Source of the DNA: Paralithodes platypus
Lineage: Eukaryota > Arthropoda > Malacostraca > Decapoda > Lithodidae
NCBI GenBank assembly: GCA_032716605.1
Contig: CM064571.1
Span: 13,485,262 to 13,549,261 of the forward strand
Length of the DNA stretch: 64,000 bases
Direction: 5' to 3'
Shown: positions 30,301 to 40,656 of the stretch, one piece after another
Position numbering within the stretch: position 1 is the first letter of the stretch
Layout: every line of letters begins with the position of its first letter
Position numbers and translations under genes: made by a program
Notes under the pieces: model-generated
The model's input: only the letters and a program-made list of their open reading frames with translations
Told to the model about the DNA's origin: nothing
Databases searched by the model: none

Positions 30301-33300
30301 ATGACTGTATGCAGTTAATTATATGCTGCTGGCTACTATTAGATGACTGTATGCAGTTAATTATATGCTGCTGGCTACTATTAGATGACTGTATGCAGTT
30401 AATTATATGCTGCTGGCTACTATTAGATGACTGTATGCAGTTAATTATATGCTGCTGGCTACTATTAGATGACTGTATGCAGTTAATTATATGCTGCTGG
30501 CTACTATTAGATGACTGTATGCAGTTAATTATATGCTGCTGGCTACTATTAGATGACTGTATGCAGTTAATTATATGCTGCTGGCTACTATTAGATGACT
30601 GTATGCAGTTAATTATATGCTGCTGGCTACTATTAGATGACTGTATGCAGTTAATTATATGCTGCTGGCTACTATTAGATGACTGTATGCAGTTAATTAT
30701 ATGCTGCTGGCTACTATTAGATGACTGTATGCAGTTAATTATATGCTGCTGGCTACTATTAGATGACTGTATGCAGTTAATTATATGCTGCTGGCTACTA
30801 TTAGATGACTGTATGCAGTTAATTATATGCTGCTGGCTACTATTAGATGACTGTATGCAGTTAATTATATGCTGCTGGCTACTATTAGATGACTGTATGC
30901 AGTTAATTATATGCTGCTGGCTACTATTAGATGACTGTATGCAGCCACTTATATGCTGCTGGCTACTATTAGATGACTGTATGCAGTTAATTATATGCTG
31001 CTGGCTACTATTAGATGACTGTATGCAGTTAATTATATGCTGCTGGCTACTATTAGATGACTGTATGCAGTTAATTATATGCTGCTGGCTACTATTAGAT
31101 GACTGTATGCAGTTAATTATATGCTGCTGGCTACTATTAGATGACTGTATGCAGTTAATTATATGCTGCTGGCTACTATTAGATGACTGTATGCAGTTAA
31201 TTATATGCTGCTGGCTACTATTAGATGACTGTATGCAGTTAATTATATGCTGCTGGCTACTATTAGATGACTGTATGCAGTTAATTATATGCTGCTGGCT
31301 ACTATTAGATGACTGTATGCAGTTAATTATATGCTGCTGGCTACTATTAGATGACTGTATGCAGTTAATTATATGCTGCTGGCTACTATTAGATGACTGT
31401 ATGCAGTTAATTATATGCTGCTGGCTACTATTAGATGACTGTATGCAGTTAATTATATGCTGCTGGCTACTATTAGATGACTGTATGCAGTTAATTATAT
31501 GCTGCTGGCTACTATTAGATGACTGTATGCAGTTAATTATATGCTGCTGGCTACTATTAGATGACTGTATGCAGTTAATTATATGCTGCTGGCTACTATT
31601 AGATGACTGTATGCAGTTAATTATATGCTGCTGGCTACTATTAGATGACTGTATGCAGTTAATTATATGCTGCTGGCTACTATTAGATGACTGTATGCAG
31701 TTAATTATATGCTGCTGGCTACTATTAGATGACTGTATGCAGTTAATTATATGCTGCTGGCTACTATTAGATGACTGTATGCAGTTAATTATATGCTGCT
31801 GGCTACTATTAGATGACTGTATGCAGTTAATTATATGCTGCTGGCTACTATTAGATGACTGTATGCAGTTAATTATATGCTGCTGGCTACTATTAGATGA
31901 CTGTATGCAGTTAATTATATGCTGCTGGCTACTATTAGATGACTGTATGCAGTTAATTATATGCTGCTGGCTACTATTAGATGACTGTATGCAGTTAATT
32001 ATATGCTGCTGGCTACTATTAGATGACTGTATGCAGTTAATTATATGCTGCTGGCTACTATTAGATGACTGTATGCAGTTAATTATATGCTGCTGGCTAC
32101 TATTAGATGACTGTATGCAGTTAATTATATGCTGCTGGCTACTATTAGATGACTGTATGCAGTTAATTATATGCTGGTCGGTACTATTAGATGACTGTAT
32201 GCAGTTAATTATATGCTGCTGGCTACTATTAGATGACTGTATGCAGTTAATTATATGCTGCTGGCTACTATTAGATGACTGTATGCAGTTAATTATATGC
32301 TGCTGGCTACTATTAGATGACTGTATGCAGTTAATTATATGCTGCTGGCTACTATTAGATGACTGTATGCAGTTAATTATATGCTGCTGGCTACTATTAG
32401 ATGACTGTATGCAGTTAATTATATGCTGCTGGCTACTATTAGATGACTGTATGCAGTTAATTATATGCTGCTGGCTACTATTAGATGACTGTATGCAGTT
32501 AATTATATGCTGCTGGCTACTATTAGATGACTGTATGCAGTTAATTATATGCTGCTGGCTACTATTAGATGACTGTATGCAGTTAATTATATGCTGCTGG
32601 CTACTATTAGATGACTGTATGCAGTTAATTATATGCTGCTGGCTACTATTAGATGACTGTATGCAGTTAATTATATGCTGCTGGCTACTATTAGATGACT
32701 GTATGCAGTTAATTATATGCTGCTGGCTACTATTAGATGACTGTATGCAGTTAATTATATGCTGCTGGCTACTATTAGATGACTGTATGCAGTTAATTAT
32801 ATGCTGCTGGCTACTATTAGATGACTGTATGCAGTTAATTATATGCTGCTGGCTACTATTAGATGACTGTATGCAGTTAATTATATGCTGCTGGCTACTA
32901 TTAGATGACTGTATGCAGTTAATTATATGCTGCTGGCTACTATTAGATGACTGTATGCAGTTAATTATATGCTGCTGGCTACTATTAGATGACTGTATGC
33001 AGTTAATTATATGCTGCTGGCTACTATTAGATGACTGTATGCAGTTAATTATATGCTGCTGGCTACTATTAGATGACTGTATGCAGTTAATGATATGCTG
33101 CTGGCTACTATTAGATGACTGTATGCAGTTAATTATATGCTGCTGGCTACTATTAGATGACTGTATGCAGTTAATGATATGCTGCTGGCTACTATTAGAT
33201 GACTGTATGCAGTTAATGATATGCTGCTGGCTACTATTAGATGACTGTATGCAGTTAATGATATGCTGCTGGCTACTATTAGATGACTGTATGCAGTTAA

Positions 33301-33693
33301 TGATATGCTGCTGGCTACTATTAGATGACTGTATGCAGTTAATGATATGCTGCTGGCTACTATTAGATGACTGTATGCAGTTAATGATATGCTGCTGGCT
33401 ACTATTAGATGACTGTATGCAGTTAATTATATGCTGCTGGCTACTATTAGATGACTGTATGCAGTTATATGCTGCTGGCTACTATTAGATGACTGTATGC
33501 AGTTAAATTATATGCTGCTGGCTACTATTAGATGACTGTATGCAGTTAATTATATGCTGCTGGCTACTATTAGATGACTGTATGCAGTTAATTATATGCT
33601 GCTGGCTACTATTAGATGCTGCTGGCTACTATTAGATGACTGTATGCAGTTAATTATATGCTGCTGGCTACTATTAGATGACTGTATGCAGTT
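27334..33693. repeat. 6.36 kb satellite, 42-bp unit, about 151 copies
   Basis: The unit reads TATGCTGCTGGCTACTATTA, then GATGACTGTATGCAGTTAAT plus two bases. Homogeneity is extreme. I noted single changes near 27,453 (TGTGTG), 30,944 (GCAGCCACTT) and 32,176 (GGTCGGT). There is a one-base loss near 29,060, a run of TAATGATATG variants at about 33,090-33,390, and shortened units near 33,463 and 33,605. Because 42 is a multiple of 3, the + strand frame stays open for 606 and then 1465 residues (repeat of CMQLIICCWLLLDD). A minus-strand frame is also free of stops. I regard both as artefacts of the period. Confidence 0.98.
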
Positions 33694-33737
33694 TACAAAG
33701 GTTTAATACCAATCAAAGTAAAAACTATCTCAATTAA

Positions 33738-34113
33738 GGGGGGTCACCGTATTATTTTTATCTTTCTCTCCTTTTCTCTCTTTCTCTGGCTTGTATCCAT
33801 TCGGCCACATTCAGCAAACTGTTTTAAGACGTTTATCCCCATCCAGGTGTCGATATCTTCCTGGCGAGCGATAGCGAGCCAGCATTGTATGGAGAAATCC
33901 GGCTTCGCCGGAGAAATGTTTCTATCGAAAAATGTACAAATTTAGCTTGCTGTCAAAACAAAAATATATATATGCTGGCTCGCTACCGCTCGCCAGGAAA
34001 ATATTGACACCTGGATGGGGGTAAACGTCTTAAAACAGTAGGCTGAATGGGGCCGAATGGATACAAGCCAAAGAGAGAGGGGGAGAAAGAGAAAACAAGC
34101 GAGGTGGGCCCCA
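33738..34113. mobile_element. TTAA MITE with long inverted repeats (376 bp)
   Basis: TTAA at 33,734-33,737 and 34,114-34,117 flank the element. Its two arms are inverted copies of about 170 bp carrying GGCTTGTATCCATTCGGCC, ACTGTTTTAAGACG, CCAGGTGTCGATAT and CTGGCGAGCG, so it can fold into one hairpin. It is related to the 7899-type family through GGCGAGCGATAGCGAGCC and CGGCTTCGCCGG blocks. A sister copy lies at 62,504-62,884 and a fragment at 1854-1943. Confidence 0.88.
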
Positions 34114-34317
34114 TTAACCTTCTAACTCTCATAGCTTCTTCCTAAACTGAATAAAATCGTCTAACAATAGTCGGTATAAAATATATGCATGCGTTCTCAA
34201 TTGGAATTGCTCAGGGCCTTGGGGCTGTTCGGCCAGGCAGCTTGGGGAACAACAACAACAACAACAACTGAAGGAATTAATGAAGAACTCCACAAGACAA
34301 TACATATGCTAATTTAA

Positions 34318-34345
34318 GGGGAATGGGCCGTTTTTCTGGTCACGA
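34318..34345. mobile_element. TTAA MITE, 5' tip only
   Basis: TTAA at 34,314-34,317 is followed by GGGGAATGGGCCGTTTTTCTGG, matching the left tip of the 7899-8264 element. The rest is absent, and a short tandem repeat begins within 20 bases. Confidence 0.55.
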
Positions 34346-34358
34346 AGTGTGTACAAAT

Positions 34359-35640
34359 TCCTGTGGGCAACTGTACATATACTGTATGTAGTATATACAC
34401 CATTCCTGTGGGCAACTGTACATATACTGTATGCAGTATATACACCATTCCTGTGGGCAACTGTAAAGTTGGTCAAGGATGAAAGTATACAGTTTTTCGT
34501 CTGCTATAGCCACACATAGTTTGTCATGTTGGCAGACCCTGGTAGCCATATCTCAGAGCCCGCCCACCTTATACAGGGTGTTTAAAAACGTGTTCCTGGA
34601 CTTAGTTGTCAGACGGAAATATGAATATATTGCTCTATAATCTTTGACGTGAATATCACTTCGGAGATATTAAACACTTAATGTTATTGATAGATATACA
34701 AGAAATGCGAGAGTGAAAACGAAAATCAAAACGTCTACCTATATACGATATGTCAGTGGAATACAGGTCCATTTTCACACGTGGTAATATGTGGCTAATA
34801 ATGTAGGGTATGGTGATATCAATGTTGCAGTTGGTTTGCAGGTGTTCTGCTGATAAAAATAATAATAATGAATAAATAAATAAATAAAAATCACAAGTAA
34901 AGCCTCATTATGCTTCGAGGACTGACTCATAAAGCAATGGCGCTCGCAAGATGAGTAAAATTGCTGGGTCATTACCCTATTGAACACACAGGCTTCCTTA
35001 CGTCCATGTTTAGGAATTAGATTTTTGTGTATCTAAAGTAGACGAATATGGAGTGGCTATAAAAGATATTACGATATACACTTAACATTATAACATTCAT
35101 AATAAATAATGAGTAGAAAGAGGAATCTAATAATACTTGTTAATTAATACGTAGGTAAATATTGATATTTCACTTTCATCCCCAACACTGGATTATATGT
35201 GATCCAAAGGGCAATGAAACGGAGGCGAGCGCCGCGGCTACGCGCTGTTCCAGCGTATGCCCCCAGCTTTGTTTTGCTATCTCCATAACAGTATTTAGTC
35301 ACCCTGAAGGTTTATGAATAATTCTCTAACTTTTGATATTTATGGAAACGCTTTTTCGAAGCACTCCGTATATTAATTAATATATCAATATAATAAACCC
35401 CGTGTCTGTTGGGATGGTTTGAGCTAGTGGAAAGGCTGTCATGGCTGCCAACATGACAAACCATGTGTGGCTATAGCAGACGAAAAACTGTATACTTTCA
35501 TCCTTGACCAACTGTACATATACTGTATGTAGTATATACACCATTCCTGTGGGCAACTGTACATATACTGTATGTAGTATATACACCATTCCTGTGGGCA
35601 ACTGTACATACAGTATACTGTATGCAGTATATACACCATT
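34359..35640. repeat. inverted-repeat element with internal short tandem repeats
   Basis: Arms at 34,471-34,537 and 35,443-35,509 are inverted copies (GGTCAAGGATGAAAGTATAC complementing GTATACTTTCATCCTTGACC) with a few mismatches, about 900 bp apart. Outside each arm lie two to three copies of a roughly 55-bp unit, CCATTCCTGTGGGCAACTG plus TACATATACTGTATG. The interior is AT-rich with no ORF supported. A CAGGGTGTTTAAAAACG stretch near 34,576 resembles a DNA-transposon end, but I found no partner. Confidence 0.7.
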
Positions 35641-35644
35641 AGAT

Positions 35645-36800
35645 TCTCGCGGAGGTTTGCCATTGATATCGATGCCAGTGTTCTAGTTTACAAATTATTT
35701 ATGTCTACATCATAATCCCTCAAAATCAGAATCTATATGAAGCTCACAACAACTTCCAAATACCTAAGATAAAACAGTATATGTGCTGATAACATCCTAA
35801 GCCTGAAGGTAATGCGGAAGTTAAAAATATAACTATCTGAAACTTCGAACCAGAGATCTATATACTTACCAGGCTTCGAACAGAACTCGTGGATAGTGTG
35901 TGTGTGTGGGTGGGGGGGGGGGGGGGGGACCTTGCATATGACCGTACTCAGTGTCATTTATGACGTCCTTATTCAGTGCACACGATTCAATGGAAGGTAG
36001 AGGACGTACCGGCGTTGGCTCTTCATATTTGACGGTATTGAAGGTGAGTATAGGAATTTGTTCGTGTATAATGTGCCATGTGTATTGAAATTCTATTAAC
36101 GGTAAGGTCATACAGGTAATATATTCGATTACTAGCCTATAAGAACATTGTGGACTTATGACTGAGCCATATATCGTTACGTCTGCATGTATTCTAACGA
36201 CTAGTAATTACAGGAATATCGTTGACCTCCAAGGCATTTAGGAATATCAGATACTGTTTGGTGTGTGTTCATTGCGTTGGTGAGGTGCGTGAATATAGAG
36301 TGGGACATTAACTCATAATTTAAGGTACAACCTATAGCAAACGAGATAACATCAATGTAGGCCACCCCACCCCTCACCCTCTCTTCCCAATTTCCATTCC
36401 TGCTAGTCCACAAACATCTATCCTCTCCTTTCTTCTCCCTCCTCCCCTCTTTCTTCGGTTCAACTTGATGATTAGAGTAAACCTGACTTTTTGGACCGAC
36501 AGTAGTTTCAATTAGTTTTATATTTATACTTTTGCGTTTTTCTTTCAGATACAGTGTTCTAAAGAGGAGCTGAAATGACTATTTACCTATTATCCAATAA
36601 TCTAAATACACGTCCCCTACTAATTGGGGGGGGGGGGGGGGAAATGAGGAAAATGAGGGGTCAAATAGGATTAAAAGCCTGGGGATTTTCGGGAGGTTTT
36701 AATTCCCTTCACACCCAGCATTTCGATAATCTTCAAGGACACTACATCCGCCTTATTAGAAACAATGATAACATTCAAGACCTCTTTCGCCGCCTTATTA
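35645..36800. other. no gene seen
   Basis: Mostly AT-rich with G homopolymers near 35,911-35,928 and 36,627-36,640. No motif-bearing ORF, RNA or repeat structure was recognised. Confidence 0.4.
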
Positions 36801-37932
36801 GAAATAATTTATTAGGGAAAATAGGGACCAATAGACTCTCCATATTTTTCTCATTATAGTCCGCATGGAGGAATTTCGTTATCGACACTTGAAAAAACCC
36901 GATTACACCGAAAAATAACACTGAAAATAATGTCCCGAACGTAAACAAAGCATTGCACCCGATGAATCCTTCGACCTGGGTCCTCTTCTTCTTGTTTTGA
37001 AAGATGCGGTGAGTGCGATTCACCCAATAAATGGCTTGAACGTTACTCACAAAAACGATATTATATTAGGGTTAGGTTAGGTTAGGTTAGGTTAATCTAA
37101 TCTAATATTTGTACATTTTGGAAGCGTGCATGGCCTCCCCACAATTTTCGGTATTATTCTATAATTGCACCTATATGAGCTAAACAAATTATTATTCTAT
37201 TTAACAGGAAGGTACGAGGAGGTAAGTGATGTGGTATAGGTGGCAATATGCGGAAATGGATTATAAGGGCATTCTGCTCCCCTCTTAACCCCTTACGAAA
37301 ATCTACGGTTATTCACTCCACCCCAACTGAATTTCTACCGTTTTACCCAACCAGCGGGGGTGTGGGGGTGGCAGCCCCCACCCATAATACTAGGTTAGGT
37401 TAGGTAAGGTTGTTAGGTTAGGCTAATGTCTCTCTTAAACATTGTAAATCCGTGTCACATCTAGATTGATAGACTTTTGTCAGAGGGGGGCGAAATGACC
37501 TTTTAATCCATTTCCGCATATTGCCACCTATACCACATCACTTACCTCGTTGTACCTTCCTGTTAAATACAATAATAATTTGTTTAGCTCGTATAGGTGC
37601 AATTATAGAAATTTACACAATTTTCCTTACCTACTGTAAAAGCGCGATTCACCCAATAAATGGCGCCATTTGACGGAGTATCTTCAGATTACTGAATAAT
37701 GGGTAAGTTAATGCAAATCCTCCAATCAAAATATGATAAACAACAATAAAACACTATATTCCTTGAAACAAATATACAAAAACTTGGTAAATAAGGCGGC
37801 TCTAGCTATCTTGAATGTTACCGAAACAATTTATTAGGGAAAATAGGGACCAATAGACTCCATATTTTTCTCATTATAGTCCGCATGGAGGAATTTCGTT
37901 ATCGACATTTGAAAAAACCCGATTTCACAGAA
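36800..37932. repeat. direct repeat pair of about 105 bp
   Basis: 36,803-36,905 and 37,826-37,930 share AATTTATTAGGGAAAATAGG, GACCAATAGACTC and GTCCGCATGGAGGAATTTCG. They flank the fold-back element at 37,160-37,608. Related AATTTATTAGGGAAA-type sequence recurs near 38,520 and 47,745 and inverted near 56,400, so this is an interspersed family. Confidence 0.8.
37160..37608. repeat. fold-back element with about 107-bp arms
   Basis: Left arm 37,160-37,266 and right arm 37,501-37,608 are inverted copies with minor indels. They share TAATTGCACCTATATGAGCT-type, AACAGGAAGGTAC, GTAAGTGATGTGGTATAGG and TGGCAATATGCGGAAATGGA sequences. The 235-bp core includes TTAGG pentamers and a GGGGGTGTGGGGGTGGCAG block that also precedes the TTAGG arrays at 49.3 and 52.7 kb. 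No coding capacity. Probably a non-autonomous DNA element; target duplications not resolved. Confidence 0.8.
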
Positions 37933-37934
37933 AA

Positions 37935-38667
37935 ATACACAAAATATCTGTCAAAGATGTCAAATAGCGGGGGTGTGGGGGCGGCAGCGGTAAATCTACA
38001 GTTATACTACCCCTCCCCCACTACCCCCCACCACCTCCCCCCTTCAAAACACGCCTTTTAGCGTGTTTTTGGATGGTTTAGCAGACGCGGAACCTGGAAA
38101 AAAAACTTATTTTGATCAAAATTTATCACCAACCAGATAAGAGTTTTTCAGGTAATTTGTTGTTGTTTTTTATTTTTATTTGATATACAGTGTTGTTTAA
38201 TACCGAGGACCGTCGCATTTTAGTATTTTTAACATTAGCCTAACCTAACCTAACCGAAAACTAACCTGTCTCGCGACCTGTCTAAACCCAGCTCACGTTC
38301 CCTGTTTATGGGTTCGCTAAGGTTTGTAATACTTCAATGTATCTATTTCAAGTCAAATATACATTTCCGCGCATCATCAAACCATACTAAGTCTACTACT
38401 AATAATATTAACCCATTAGTACCAACAGAATAGCCACAAAATAGGGGTAGTATAACTGTACATTAGTCAATAATTTTTCCGATAATTATAGGGAATAGAC
38501 TCGCAGCGTTATTATACATAATTTATTAGGGAAAGTGAAGCTCTATGGAATCCTTATAATATACTCACATAGATTCCGTTGTGGGAGAATAGGGAAAAAC
38601 TAATTAAGATGGTCACCAATTTTCCCATGGATTTTTTTATTTTTCCCTGTTAGTTTTCATCAATATA
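37935..38667. other. repeat-derived spacer left of the BEL/Pao element
   Basis: Contains the GGGGGTGTGGGGGCGGCAG block (about 37,970), a short CCTAA run (38,236-38,256) and a CTAAACCCAGCTCACGTTCC block that recurs inverted near 56,080-56,190. From 38,480 to 38,590 it matches 47,695-47,810. No gene is supported. Confidence 0.55.
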
Positions 38668-38672
38668 TAGTG

Positions 38673-39464
38673 TGTGGTAAACTATCAATGGAAGTTAAAT
38701 ATTACTAAGCTATAATGAATCAAATAAAATCAATCTAAATGAATACTCTATATCTAAATTGAATTCAATCTGAAACAAGCTAATTTATATCCAAAGGTCT
38801 CGCATAATAAATGTATATAATTATAGGGTAAGGTTATAAGGGTTAATATTAGCCAGGAATTAACTCACCAATAGTTCCACGTGGCAATGAGGCAAGGGAG
38901 AACGTTTTACCCAATATGGCGGTGGACAATGGGGAACGAGACTTCGGTCCCAAGACACGAGTCAAGTTAAAGAAAGAATAAATGATTACATGGGAATGGA
39001 CATGAATAATATGCTTATCTATCAGTCAGTCATGATGTCGATGAGAGCGTCGTGATGGTGTAGTTGTGTGTATTGCTGTATGTGTATTGTGATTAGAGGC
39101 ACAAAAGCACGATCAACTGAGGGCGGAAATTAGATGTTAACTGGTTGGTGTTCGTGAAGGCTCTGGCGTACCTCAAAAGCACACCTTGCTGCCTTGGCAA
39201 ACCGCCAGGAGCCCAAATTATCGTACCGCATTTAGGTTGCTCTATACGATAAATTATATTAATATATACGATAAATTCATATATACTACATAAGACCATG
39301 GCAATATTGCTTAATAGCATATTAGGCCTTTTATAACTTAACTTATTTACAATCTTATAATATTCGATCTACTCGTCCTACGTCGTGCTGTAGGAGAGAT
39401 CGTGACGTCACAGAGACATACAAGATCACAAAAGAGACATATTCTATCGTATTTATACGATACA
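38673..39464 (-). repeat. BEL/Pao 3' LTR
   Basis: 792 bp, reading on the minus strand from TGTATCG to TTTACCACA. It is paired with 46,229-47,017. Differences I see are a G/A near 38,800, one A indel in GCGGAAATTAG, a G/A near 39,373 and a GAG-type 2-bp indel near 39,413. Shadow ORFs (for example 39,093-39,320) recur identically in the other LTR and are not genes. Confidence 0.97.
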
Positions 39465-39480
39465 CTCCCCCCACAAAAAA
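39465..39480 (-). promoter_or_regulatory. polypurine tract of the BEL/Pao element
   Basis: On the minus strand TTTTTTGTGGGGGGAG lies directly before the 3' LTR, the expected position and composition for the plus-strand primer. Confidence 0.8.
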
Positions 39481-39501
39481 GACCTGAACCCCACCTTAAA
39501 C

Positions 39502-40176
39502 CTAAAGTTGCCCAGAGGCTATCTTCTGACGCCACAAGTCGACAGCGCCAGCAGCAGCGCGTCTGGGACGCGTCCCGGTCCGAGAATGATCACCATCAGT
39601 ATGAGGTGAGTCGTTCCTTCGAGAATCCTCGGACCCAGCAATAACAGGTGGAGCCTCAGATTGCAATGCGGAATCTAGCTCCAAAGCGTACAAACGTGCG
39701 ATAGGACGAACAGTAGTTCCAGTGGCTGTCTTTAATAGCGCCACCCGCTCTACAGAGTCTGCCCCCTTGTATACCTCCAATACGCGGCCTAATTTCCAGT
39801 ATAAACGAGGACTATCTTCTTTAATTAAAACAACTTCGCCAACTGTAGGTGCCGTTGGTTTACCAGAGGGAGTAACACTCCTTTCCCTCAATGCTAGCAG
39901 ATATTCACTAATCCACCGTTTCCTAAAATCCTCGATTATCCTGGATATATACTGGTATCTCTTAGACACCGCTACCTCAGAGTACAACGAGGGATCCTCT
40001 AACTCTACTATGGATTGGAAATCAGATGGAAACGCAGTCAATGGTTTCCCATATAGCAAGTGAGCTTGCGTTAATGGTAGTGGTTCTTGCAGGTCGGTGT
40101 ACACATATGTAAGCGGGCGATCATTCACGACTGCCTCTATCTCTGTGAGGACTGTCGTCAACTCACTCTTCTTTAA
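39502..40176 (-). CDS. pol: BEL/Pao integrase C-terminal region (separated by a MITE)
   Basis: About 220 residues. It contains ELTTVLTEIEAVVNDRPLTY, LTQAHLLYGKPLTAFPSDF, YQYISRIIEDFRKRWISEYL and VGEVVLIKEDSPRLYWKLGRV, the hallmarks of the BEL/Pao integrase end (DUF5641-like). The tail is Arg/Ser/Asp-rich and low complexity. The frame is in register with the gag-pol ORF upstream once the 480-bp MITE and one TTAA are discounted, so this is the 3' part of the same gene and not a separate one. Confidence 0.9.
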   Translation of the reverse strand, partial: LKKSELTTVLTEIEAVVNDRPLTYVYTDLQEPLPLTQAHLLYGKPLTAFPSDFQSIVELEDPSLYSEVAVSKRYQYISRIIEDFRKRWISEYLLALRERSVTPSGKPTAPTVGEVVLIKEDSPRLYWKLGRVLEVYKGADSVERVALLKTATGTTVRPIARLYALELDSALQSEAPPVIAGSEDSRRNDSPHTDGDHSRTGTRPRRAAAGAVDLWRQKIASGQL

Positions 40177-40656
40177 CACCTTACGAGCGGCCTATGCGGT
40201 TTATTTATGTGTACCGCACAGCGGGGTGTTTTTAGCCAAAATAGGGCTGTTTACGTGATCATTTTCATGCCTAAATAAGACCCAGAACGTAAAACAAGTA
40301 CCTATCCCTGAAAGGGCATAAACAGAGCTTTCGAATGACACCATAACGATCCTTGTATGATGGATAGTTTTCTTGCAATAACCGTGCAACGCGAGTGCAA
40401 AAAGCAGGTAATTCGGTACTTTCAGTACATAATTGAGTATGTAGCGAGTGAGAGAGGGAGGAGGGAGCTGAGATTTGTGTCAGTAGGTTCGCCGCGGTGG
40501 TCTGGAGCAGTCATACGCTCGCTAGTCTCCTGCCACCACTTGTCTCTCTCTCTCAGCCACATTACGTGCTGAAATTGCCACTCGAGTTATGTCGAGCGCC
40601 GCCACATAGTCCAGCTTTTTTTAACTCGACTTATGTTGCTCGCCGCTAAATAAGGG
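40177..40656. mobile_element. 480-bp TTAA MITE inserted in BEL/Pao integrase
   Basis: Flanked by TTAA at 40,173-40,176 and 40,657-40,660. Ends are CACCTTACGAGCGGC and, inverted, CCCTTATTTAGCGGC, imperfect terminal repeats of about 15 bp. It has no transposase. A copy with only two substitutions that I can see is at 56,475-56,954. Unrelated in sequence to the 7899-type MITEs, but with the same target duplication, so probably also mobilised by a piggyBac-type enzyme. Confidence 0.93.

Noticed and set aside
27262..33488. 606- and 1465-residue Cys/Leu/Ile-rich ORFs that look like repeat proteins
   Set aside because: They are the translation of a 42-bp tandem array. A period divisible by 3 keeps frames open on both strands. 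There is no flanking domain and single-base indels break the frame.
39093..39320. 75-residue ORF repeated at 46,578-46,877
   Set aside because: Both lie inside the BEL/Pao LTRs; the frame has no motif and length differs because of an LTR indel.
40201..40572. Short ORFs repeated at 56,499-56,870
   Set aside because: Contained in the 480-bp MITE; no recognisable domain and too short for a transposase.
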